8,144 nucleotides of DNA from Streptosporangiaceae bacterium (GTDB lineage Bacteria; Actinomycetota; Actinomycetes; Streptosporangiales; Streptosporangiaceae). The position numbers and the translations under genes were made by a program. Below, one piece after another: positions 1 to 4,598 of this stretch. Every line of letters starts with the position of its first letter. Position 1 is the first letter of the stretch. The DNA lies in NCBI GenBank assembly GCA_030039095.1, contig JASHQP010000626.1:1-8144 (forward strand). Reading direction: 5' to 3'. The notes under the pieces are model-generated. The model was not told the origin of the DNA and made no database searches. It was given only the letters and a program-made list of their open reading frames with translations.

Positions 1-107
1 CCCGATCGGGCGTCGGCGAGCGCCGTCCGGGCGCGGTTCCATGCGGCGTCGTCCGGCTCCGGGGTGTCACTCCGGAACCGGAGCAGCAGGTCGATCTCGT
101 CAGGCAT
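1..107 (-). CDS. CU044_5270-like protein, N-terminal fragment (sigma factor partner)
   Basis: This is a partial gene that runs off the left edge; 35 codons are visible. The translation begins MPDEIDLLLRFRSDTPEP and continues DDAAWNRARTALADA. The pattern of a short acidic start, an LLxxFRxDxPEPD motif and an Ala/Arg-rich helix is the usual N-terminus of the CU044_5270 family. In actinomycetes these proteins are commonly encoded directly after an ECF sigma factor, and they normally have one membrane segment and an outer domain, which lie beyond this window. The ATG overlaps the sigma factor stop by 8 bases (ATGCCTGA). An AAGGAG ribosome binding site 7 bases upstream sits inside the end of the sigma gene, which fixes this start and implies translational coupling. 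A role as membrane-bound modulator of the sigma factor is inferred from gene order only. The family call rests on a short N-terminus. Confidence 0.7.
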   Translation of the reverse strand, partial: MPDEIDLLLRFRSDTPEPDDAAWNRARTALADARS

Positions 108-684
108 GGCCTTGCTCCTTGAACGTCCACTGGTCGAAGTCGAACTCACCCAGCAGGGCACGCAGCGCCGCACGGGCCCGCGACAGCCGCGACCGTGCGG
201 TCCCCTGCGCGATGCCGAGGGCGGCGGCGATCTCCTCGTGGCTGAGGTCGGCCCACGCGTGCAGCAGCAGCACGTCGCGCTGCTCGCGGTTCAGCGCCGC
301 GAGTGCCCCCGCGATCCGCGGCACCAGCGTTGCAGCGATCACCCGCTCGTCGGCCGCGTCGGCGAACTGCGCCGCGGGCAGCAGGCCGAGCGAGCCATGC
401 GCCAGCCGCGCGTCCAGCTCGAGGAGTTGCTGCTCGGCGCGCCAGTGCTTGCGCAGCACGTTCGTGGCGATCCCGTACAGCCAGGAGCGGAGCGATCCGA
501 GCTCGGGCCGGTAGGCGCCGCGCCGCCGGTAGGCCGTCGCGAACACCTCGGCGGCCAGGTCCTCGGCCAGCGCCCTGCCGACGCGCCGCGCGATGAACCG
601 GTACACCGGTGCGAAGTGCTCCCGGAACACGGCGTCGAAGTCGCCCAGCGCCACCACGGCCCCGGCCGCCTGGTTCTCGTCCAC
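100..684 (-). CDS. ECF-type RNA polymerase sigma-70 factor
   Basis: This encodes a 194-aa sigma factor that would direct core RNA polymerase to a small regulon. Region 2 spans about residues 15-85 (FDAVFREHFAPVYRFIARR, then EDLAAEVFATAYRRR and LRSWLYGIATNVLRKHWR, the -10 recognition and melting helices). Region 4 spans about 127-180 (ALNREQRDVLLLHAWADLSHEEIAAALGI followed by GTARSRLSRARAALR, the -35-binding helix-turn-helix). There is no sigma region 1 or 3, and the length is normal for the ECF group. The start is GTG (CAC on the plus strand at 682-684). No Shine-Dalgarno motif precedes it, but an ECF-like promoter lies just upstream, so the transcript leader may be only a few bases. It follows marR by 38 bp on the same strand and overlaps the CU044_5270-like gene. 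The signal it answers to is not visible. Confidence 0.93.
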   Translation of the reverse strand: MDENQAAGAVVALGDFDAVFREHFAPVYRFIARRVGRALAEDLAAEVFATAYRRRGAYRPELGSLRSWLYGIATNVLRKHWRAEQQLLELDARLAHGSLGLLPAAQFADAADERVIAATLVPRIAGALAALNREQRDVLLLHAWADLSHEEIAAALGIAQGTARSRLSRARAALRALLGEFDFDQWTFKEQGHA

Positions 685-689
685 GAGTA

Positions 690-718
690 AGTATTGACGC
701 GACGGCCGGATCCGTTCC
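690..718 (-). promoter_or_regulatory. Possible ECF-type (autoregulated) promoter of the sigma gene
   Basis: Reading the minus strand, GGAAC (718-714) is followed 14 bases later by CGTCAATACT (699-690), close in front of the GTG start at 684. GGAAC and CGTC are the usual -35 and -10 elements of ECF sigma promoters, which commonly drive their own sigma gene. The spacing here is a little short, and the -35 element overlaps a hairpin. The match is by eye, with no scoring. Confidence 0.4.
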
Positions 719-722
719 GGCC
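704..722 (-). terminator. Hairpin directly after the marR stop codon
   Basis: GGCCGGA (704-710) and TCCGGCC (716-722) form a perfect 7-bp GC-rich stem with a 5-base loop. The hairpin starts at the base next to the marR stop codon (725-723) and lies before the sigma factor start. No T-tract follows on the minus strand, so it would be an actinomycete-style terminator without a U-run or an attenuator, and readthrough into the sigma gene is quite possible. It also contains the candidate GGAAC -35 element. Confidence 0.4.
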
Positions 723-1211
723 TCAGCCGGAAGGCTGCGCCGGGGGCGGGGGCAACTGGCTGGCTCGCTGCCTGGCGCCGTCGTCGAACAGGGCCGCGCG
801 CAGCACGCTGTCCGCCGCGGCGAGCCGGGCCGGGCCGGCGCGCCGGGCGACCTCCTGGTTGAGTTCCTCGGTGATGGCGATGACGGCGCGGGCGTAGTCG
901 CGGCCAGCCGGGGTGAGGGTGACGTTCAGCTGCCTGCTGTCGCGCGAGTCCCGCTCGGTCGCGGCGTAGCCCCGCTGCTCCAGCGCGTCAGCGATCTTCC
1001 TTGCCGCCTGGCGGGTCACACCCAGGCCAGCGCCCAGGCGGCCGACCGGCAGCGGTCCGCTCGACAGCATCCGCATCACGGCCGCGTCGCCGCGCCGGAA
1101 GCCGGGATACCCGAGCTGTTCCAGGCGGCTGGTCGTCTCGCCGACCCAGCTCAGCCTCGCCAGCGCCACCAGGTCGCCGAACCGGTACGTGGAGGTTGCG
1201 TCCGCAGCCAT
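723..1211 (-). CDS. MarR-family winged-helix transcriptional regulator
   Basis: This encodes a 162-aa protein with the MarR layout: N-terminal dimerisation helices (about residues 10-45), a helix-turn-helix around 50-80 (LPVGRLGAGLGVTRQAARKIADALEQRGY), a wing with the family's D-x-R pattern (DSRDSRQLNVTLTPAG, about 88-103), then a long C-terminal helix. MarR proteins bind palindromes as dimers, usually as repressors released by small phenolic or amphipathic ligands or by oxidation. No conserved cysteine sensor is present. The ATG at 1211 is preceded by GGAG only 2 bases away, and a perfect TATAAT lies 9 bases upstream, so the mRNA is probably leaderless or nearly so. The gene is divergent from the DUF998-like membrane protein, with a perfect inverted repeat between them, which makes that gene and marR itself the likely targets. 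The ligand is unknown. Confidence 0.9.
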   Translation of the reverse strand: MAADATSTYRFGDLVALARLSWVGETTSRLEQLGYPGFRRGDAAVMRMLSSGPLPVGRLGAGLGVTRQAARKIADALEQRGYAATERDSRDSRQLNVTLTPAGRDYARAVIAITEELNQEVARRAGPARLAAADSVLRAALFDDGARQRASQLPPPPAQPSG

Positions 1212-1220
1212 GACTCCAGC

Positions 1221-1226
1221 ATTATA
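1221..1226 (-). promoter_or_regulatory. -10 box (TATAAT) of marR
   Basis: The plus strand reads ATTATA, giving a consensus TATAAT on the minus strand, 9 bases before the marR ATG. Transcription should then start within a few bases of the ATG. No clear TTGACA-like -35 is seen 16-18 bases upstream; that place is occupied by the inverted repeat at 1234-1246, so a bound repressor would block the promoter. Confidence 0.6.
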
Positions 1227-1233
1227 GGGATAT

Positions 1234-1246
1234 GCAACCAGGTTGC
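1234..1246. promoter_or_regulatory. Candidate MarR operator: perfect 6-1-6 inverted repeat
   Basis: GCAACC-A-GGTTGC is a perfect palindrome, flanked by ATAT on the left side. It sits 7 bases upstream of the marR TATAAT box (minus strand) and 71 bases before the ATG of the divergent membrane gene. Size, symmetry and position are those expected for a MarR-family operator covering both promoters. Binding itself is inferred. Confidence 0.65.
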
Positions 1247-1317
1247 TCTTTCTCGCGGCGACTCCACCTGCCGCGCACCTGTCTCTCGCACCCCGGCCCG
1301 TCCTGCCGGGTGTCCCG

Positions 1318-1965
1318 ATGAGGGCCGAGGTCGCGCCGCAGCGCGAGCGGCCCGCCGCATGGCGCGCGAAACCGCTGGCCTGGTTCGCTCTCGCCGGGGT
1401 CGCCGTCTACGTGGCCATCGACGTGCTGCTGGCCTTCCTGCGGCCCGGGTACAGCCTGCTCTACAACGCGGAGAGCGACTACGGCCGCGGCCCCTGGTAC
1501 TGGGTGATGGACATCAACTTCCTGCTGCGCTGCGCCCTGTCGCTGGCCATCGCCGCCGCCCTGTACAAGACCGCCCGGCCGGACGGGCGCACCCGCTGGG
1601 GCCTGGCCCTGCTCGTCACCTGGGCGATCTGCTCCGGCCTGCTCGCGTTCTTCGCAGACAACCCCGAGGGCACGCCGCAGACCGCGAGCGGCGTCGTCCA
1701 CCTGGTCCTGGCCTTCATCGCGTTCACCTGCATCACGATCGGCGCCATCCTGATATCCGCCAGCCTCATGTCCGACCCGGCCTGGCGGCCCGCCGCCCCG
1801 GCCCTGCTCGCCATCTCGGTTGCCGGGGCCCTCGCCTACCTGCTGCTCGGCACCGCCGGCAAGCACCATCACGCCCCCGGCGGCCTCTACGAGCGAATCT
1901 TTCTCGGCCTGGAACTGCTATGGATCGTCGCCGCCGCCATTGCCATCGCCAGGCGGGCCCGGTGA
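1318..1965 (+). CDS. DUF998-like six-TM membrane protein
   Basis: This encodes a 215-aa integral membrane protein with about six hydrophobic helices: roughly residues 20-41, 64-88, 98-117, 125-150, 160-178 and 192-212. The short loop after helix 1 (PGYSLLYNAESDYGRGPWYW, then VMDINFLLR) resembles the conserved SDLG-GP-xW-NxNF region of the DUF998 family, whose biochemical function is not established. A TTG at 1243 would extend the protein by 25 residues, but that extension is Pro/Ala-rich with no membrane character and starts inside the operator palindrome, so ATG 1318 is preferred; its ribosome binding site is weak. The gene is divergent from marR and probably repressed by it, like other small membrane proteins beside MarR genes. 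A role in envelope stress or solute handling would be a guess. Confidence 0.82.
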   Translation: MRAEVAPQRERPAAWRAKPLAWFALAGVAVYVAIDVLLAFLRPGYSLLYNAESDYGRGPWYWVMDINFLLRCALSLAIAAALYKTARPDGRTRWGLALLVTWAICSGLLAFFADNPEGTPQTASGVVHLVLAFIAFTCITIGAILISASLMSDPAWRPAAPALLAISVAGALAYLLLGTAGKHHHAPGGLYERIFLGLELLWIVAAAIAIARRAR

Positions 1966-1971
1966 ACGAGC

Positions 1972-1984
1972 CGGGGCGCCCCCG
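1972..1984 (+). terminator. Weak GC hairpin after the DUF998-like gene
   Basis: CGGGG-CGC-CCCCG makes a 5-bp all-GC stem with a 3-base loop, starting 6 bases after the stop at 1965. There is no T-tract. It could help end transcription before the gntR promoter, but a stem this short can arise by chance in such GC-rich DNA. The rest of 1985-2040 shows nothing recognisable. Confidence 0.25.
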
Positions 1985-2043
1985 ATAGCGCGACTCATCC
2001 CGCAAGCGCGAACGCGTCTGGACGGAAGCTGGCCGGTGCTCGC

Positions 2044-2073
2044 TTGACCCGTGCCCGAACGGTGTTCTACCGT
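2044..2073 (+). promoter_or_regulatory. Promoter of the gntR-ABC operon
   Basis: TTGACC (2044-2049) matches the -35 consensus at five of six bases. TACCGT (2068-2073), 18 bases later, fits the TANNNT -10 pattern common in actinomycetes. Transcription would start near 2080, leaving a leader of about 25 bases with a GGAG ribosome binding site at 2093-2096, 7 bases from the ATG at 2104. Confidence 0.6.
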
Positions 2074-2091
2074 ATTAGGAATCTAAGACAC
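2062..2091. promoter_or_regulatory. Candidate YtrA/GntR operator (imperfect palindrome)
   Basis: GTGTtcTA (2062-2069) and TAagACAC (2084-2091) are symmetric at six of eight positions around a 14-base centre. The site covers the -10 region and transcription start of the operon promoter. YtrA-type GntR regulators are known to bind widely spaced GTxT/AxAC-type palindromes at their own promoters, so this is a reasonable autoregulatory site. The match was made by eye. Confidence 0.45.
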
Positions 2092-2103
2092 TGGAGCACC
2101 GGC

Positions 2104-2496
2104 ATGATCAGATTCCGGGTGGACGGGCGGTCCGCAGTGCCGCCCTACCTGCAGATCGCGCAGCAGGTACGGCAGGCCCTGCGGATGGGCGTGCTCGGCG
2201 TGGGCGACCAGCTTCCGAGTGTGCGCGAGGTGGTCGCGGTGACCGCGATCAACCCCAACACGGTGCTGAAGGCCTACCGCGACCTGGAGCGCGAGGGGCT
2301 GCTCGAGGCGCGAGCCGGGCAGGGCACGTTCGTGCACGCGCTGCCGCCGGGTCCCCCGCCAGGCACGCACTCGCGGCTGGGCCGCCGGCTGGCGTCGTGG
2401 GTACGCGAGGCCCGCGGCGCCGGGCTCGACGACGAGGCGATCGAGTCGCTGCTGCGGGTGACCCTGCAGGCGCCCGCCGAGGAGGACATCGCATGA
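2104..2496 (+). CDS. GntR-family regulator, YtrA subfamily
   Basis: This encodes a 130-aa protein. Residues 1-75 form a GntR winged helix: MIRFRVDGRSAVPPYLQIAQ, the VRQALRMGVLGVGDQLPSVR segment, the recognition helix near INPNTVLKAYRDLEREGLLE, and the wing RAGQGTFV. The remaining 55 residues form only short helices (SRLGRRLASWVREARGAGLD, DEAIESLLRVTL), the small dimerisation tail that marks the YtrA subfamily; there is no ligand domain of the FadR or HutC type. An upstream in-frame TTG (2044) is the -35 box of the promoter and is rejected as a start. The ATG at 2104 has GGAG 7 bases before it. The stop overlaps the ATPase start (ATGA). YtrA regulators typically repress their own ABC transporter operon, often induced by cell-wall-active or membrane-active agents; the inducer here is unknown. 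Confidence 0.92.
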   Translation: MIRFRVDGRSAVPPYLQIAQQVRQALRMGVLGVGDQLPSVREVVAVTAINPNTVLKAYRDLEREGLLEARAGQGTFVHALPPGPPPGTHSRLGRRLASWVREARGAGLDDEAIESLLRVTLQAPAEEDIA

Positions 2497-3455
2497 CCGC
2501 CGCGATCGAGACCAGCGGGCTGACCAAGCGCTACCGCCGGGTCACCGCGCTGAGCGACTGCACGATCAGCGTTCCCGAAGGCCGGATATCCGCCCTCGTC
2601 GGGCCGAACGGCGCGGGCAAGACCACGCTGCTGCGGCTGCTGACCGGGCTCGCCGCGCCGACAGCGGGCGAGGCCGCCGTGCTTGGCGGCACGCCGCGCC
2701 AGGATCCCGCGTACCTGGCGGAGATCGGCTTCCTGGCCCAGGAGATCCCGCTGTACCGGCGGCTGACCGTGCAGGACCACATGGGAATCGGCGCCCACCT
2801 GAACCCGCGCTGGGACGCTGAATCGGTGCGGGCCCGGCTCGGCGGCCTGAAGATACCGCTGGACCGCCCGGTGGGCACGCTGTCCGGGGGCCAGCGTGCC
2901 CAGGTCGCACTCGCGCTCACGCTGGCCAAGCGGCCCCGGCTGCTGCTGCTCGACGAGCCACTCGCCGCGCTCGACCCGCTGGCCAGGCGGAACTTCCTCG
3001 CGGGGCTGGCCGAGGCGGCTGCGATGACGGGGGACAGCGAAGAGGGCATGGGGAGGCCGGTGGGGGGTGGAGGGCTCACCATCGTGCTGTCCTCGCACCT
3101 GATGGCAGACCTCGAGCGGGTCTGCGACCACCTGATCCTGCTGGCCGAATCCCGGGTCCAGCTGTGCGGCGACATCGAGACGCTGCTCGCGGAGCACCGG
3201 ATTCTGGTCGGCCCGCGCAAGGACACGACGGCGATCGCGCGCACGCACACGATCGTCCAGGAGGACACCACCGCCCGGCAGACCACGCTGCTTGTCCGGC
3301 TGAACGGCCCGGTGATCGATCCGGCCTGGGCCATTGAGGAGCCGAGCCTGGAGGACATCGTGCTCGGCTACATGAGCCAGGACGAGGCCGTCTACGGCGC
3401 CGGGCCGGACGCGCCCGGGGCTGCCCGGCTGTCGGCAGTAGGAGGAGACCGATGA
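2493..3455 (+). CDS. ABC transporter ATP-binding protein (YtrA-linked exporter)
   Basis: This encodes a 320-aa nucleotide-binding subunit that would power the adjacent permease. Visible motifs are Walker A GPNGAGKTT (37-45), Q-loop Gln83 (GFLAQEIPLY), signature LSGGQ (130-134), Walker B LLLLDEP (150-156), D-loop ALDP (159-162) and the H-loop His202 in VLSSHLMADLERVCDHLILL. All catalytic residues are intact. Residues about 178-194 (MTGDSEEGMGRPVGGGG) form a Gly-rich insert between the D-loop and H-loop that relatives usually lack. The C-terminal 110 residues contain WAIEEPSLEDIVLGYM, common to this group of exporter ATPases. Start at ATG 2493, overlapping the gntR stop by 4 bp, with GGAGG at 2481-2485. 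The stop overlaps the permease start by 4 bp. A longer in-frame start at 2397 would lie inside gntR and give an Arg-rich shadow peptide. The substrate is unknown. Confidence 0.94.
   Translation: MTAAIETSGLTKRYRRVTALSDCTISVPEGRISALVGPNGAGKTTLLRLLTGLAAPTAGEAAVLGGTPRQDPAYLAEIGFLAQEIPLYRRLTVQDHMGIGAHLNPRWDAESVRARLGGLKIPLDRPVGTLSGGQRAQVALALTLAKRPRLLLLDEPLAALDPLARRNFLAGLAEAAAMTGDSEEGMGRPVGGGGLTIVLSSHLMADLERVCDHLILLAESRVQLCGDIETLLAEHRILVGPRKDTTAIARTHTIVQEDTTARQTTLLVRLNGPVIDPAWAIEEPSLEDIVLGYMSQDEAVYGAGPDAPGAARLSAVGGDR
3029..3074 (+). other. G-tract cluster with G-quadruplex potential inside the ATPase gene
   Basis: Five runs of three or more G lie in 46 bases of the coding strand: 3029-3033 (5 G), 3044-3046 (3 G), 3050-3053 (4 G), 3062-3067 (6 G) and 3072-3074 (3 G). 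Loops are mostly short, but the one between 3053 and 3062 is 8 bases, and it holds two GG pairs. The stretch encodes exactly the Gly-rich insert of the ATPase. Folding in DNA or mRNA is possible but not shown. Confidence 0.4.
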
Positions 3456-4411
3456 CCTGGGTTACCTGGCGGCAGTACCGCTACCAGGGCGCGCTCGCCG
3501 CCGCGCTCTTCGTCGTGCTCGCCGTGCTGCTCCTGCTGACCGGGCTGCACGCGGCGTCCGTCTGGCACTCCTGCGTGAAGGACAACAACTGCGGCAGCGG
3601 CCTGCTGCTCAGCACCCCGCTCGTCGCGTCGATCGTCGTCGCGACGTCCGCGGTGCCGCTGCTGCCCGGGCTGTTCTGGGGTGCTCCGATGGCGGCGCAG
3701 GAACTGGAGACCGGAACAAACCAGTTCGCCTGGACGCAGAGCATCACCAGGCGGCGCTGGCTGGCGGTCAAGGCCGGATGGCTGCTGCTCGGCGCGGCCG
3801 CCGTCGCCGGTGCGGTCTCGGCCACCGTCACCTGGTGGTCCGGACCAAGCAACGCACTGACCGCGGACGCCTTCCAGATCAACAGGTACGACGTCACGGA
3901 CATCGTGCCGGTGGGCTACGCGGTCTTCGCAATGGCCCTCGGCATCTGCACGGGCTTGCTGATACGGCGCACCCTCCCGGCCCTGGCTGTCACGCTGGCC
4001 GGCTTCGTGGCGGTGCGCGCGCTGACCGCGCTGTGGCTGCGGCCCCGGCTGATGACCCCGGTCACCGTGTATTACAAGCTCACGGCGCCATTCACGCCGG
4101 CCGGTTCCTACCTGCCCATCAGCCAGGGCGCCATCGTCGCGAACGGCAGGCCCCCGGCGCTGGCCAGCGCCCCTGTCGGGGTCGACGGAGTGCCGGTCCC
4201 GGCCGTATGCCAGCGGTTCATCGGCCCGGTCAAGGGCGACCTCCACCAGGTCGTGGCGTGCATGGCGGCGCACGGCTACCGGGGATACGTGACCTACCAG
4301 CCAGCGGGCAGGTTCTGGGCCTTCCAGGGAATCGAGACCGGCATCTTCCTCGTGCTGGCCACCGCGCTGCTGGGCGTCGCGTTCTGGGTGCTCAAACGGC
4401 GGGATGCCTAG
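3452..4411 (+). CDS. ABC-2-type transporter permease of the YtrA-linked operon
   Basis: This encodes a 319-aa membrane subunit. Membrane helices are seen near 13-32, 55-76, 107-129, 152-171, 174-193 and 296-314. A cytoplasmic segment QELETGTNQFAWTQSITRRR (83-102) with a conserved Glu is the likely contact with the ATPase. Two segments probably face outside: a short loop with Cys41 and Cys47 (SCVKDNNC), and a loop of about 100 residues (194-293) with Cys253 and Cys270 and the motif YQPAGRFWAFQGIE before the last helix. The paired cysteines could form disulphides. The permease starts at ATG 3452 with GGAGG 6 bases upstream and overlaps the ATPase stop (ATGA). With only one permease gene visible, the transporter is probably a homodimer of this subunit with two ATPases. 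It is likely an exporter for peptides or lipid-like compounds; the substrate cannot be read from the sequence. Confidence 0.9.
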   Translation: MTWVTWRQYRYQGALAAALFVVLAVLLLLTGLHAASVWHSCVKDNNCGSGLLLSTPLVASIVVATSAVPLLPGLFWGAPMAAQELETGTNQFAWTQSITRRRWLAVKAGWLLLGAAAVAGAVSATVTWWSGPSNALTADAFQINRYDVTDIVPVGYAVFAMALGICTGLLIRRTLPALAVTLAGFVAVRALTALWLRPRLMTPVTVYYKLTAPFTPAGSYLPISQGAIVANGRPPALASAPVGVDGVPVPAVCQRFIGPVKGDLHQVVACMAAHGYRGYVTYQPAGRFWAFQGIETGIFLVLATALLGVAFWVLKRRDA

Positions 4412-4434
4412 CTTCTTCAGGATCTTCGCGACGA

Positions 4435-4580
4435 CTAATGGTCCGCCGTCTGGATCGCTTCTCTGGCAGCCTGCACGACGGTGGCGTCATTGTCTGAGGC
4501 AATGACGCGTCTTAGCGCGGAGTCTTCATCGAGGGTACTCCGCAGCAGGAACTTCCTATCGCCGCTGCCGTCGGCGCGGC
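4435..4580 (-). pseudogene. Possible decayed coding fragment in the convergent spacer
   Basis: The 187-bp spacer between the permease and the phosphatase holds a minus-strand frame ending at the TAG at 4437. Its last 48 codons read like ordinary protein (for example RKFLLRSTLDEDSALRRVIA and SDNDATVVQAAREAIQTADH), with balanced charges and helix-like periodicity rather than the Arg/Pro/Gly-rich look of shadow frames here. No start codon lies in the plausible part; further upstream the frame becomes a shadow of the phosphatase. Third-position GC is about 73 percent, lower than in the neighbouring genes. It may be the C-terminal remnant of a lost gene, or chance. I recognise no family. Confidence 0.2.
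4484..4508. terminator. Probable bidirectional terminator hairpin between convergent genes
   Basis: GCGTCATTG (4484-4492) and CAATGACGC (4500-4508) form a perfect 9-bp stem with a 7-base loop (TCTGAGG). It lies 72 bases after the permease stop and 90 bases after the phosphatase stop on the other strand. There is no T-run on either side, as is common in high-GC actinomycetes. It is the strongest hairpin I found in the spacer, and its placement suits both convergent transcripts. Confidence 0.55.
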
Positions 4581-4598
4581 TGGGGGTGAGCGGCGGGG

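Noticed and set aside
725..736. Small hairpin AGCC-GGAA-GGCT at the end of marR
   Set aside because: The stem is only 4 bp and lies within coding sequence, so it is not distinguishable from chance.
1243..1317. TTG start extending the DUF998-like protein by 25 residues
   Set aside because: The TTG is part of the inverted repeat, has no ribosome binding site, and the extension looks non-coding. ATG 1318 gives the usual family length.
609..1988. A 459-codon plus-strand open frame across marR and the DUF998-like gene
   Set aside because: Its translation is Arg/Pro/Gly-rich without domains, and it lies antisense or out of frame to well-supported genes. It is a GC-rich shadow frame.
2044..2103. 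TTG start extending the GntR regulator by 20 residues
   Set aside because: The TTG is the -35 box (TTGACC) of the operon promoter, whereas ATG 2104 has a proper GGAG site and the typical YtrA N-terminus.
4550..4566. A stretch resembling half of a yeast FRT recombination site (GGAACTTCCTAT)
   Set aside because: Only a short partial match on one arm, with no second arm or spacer, so coincidence is the better explanation.
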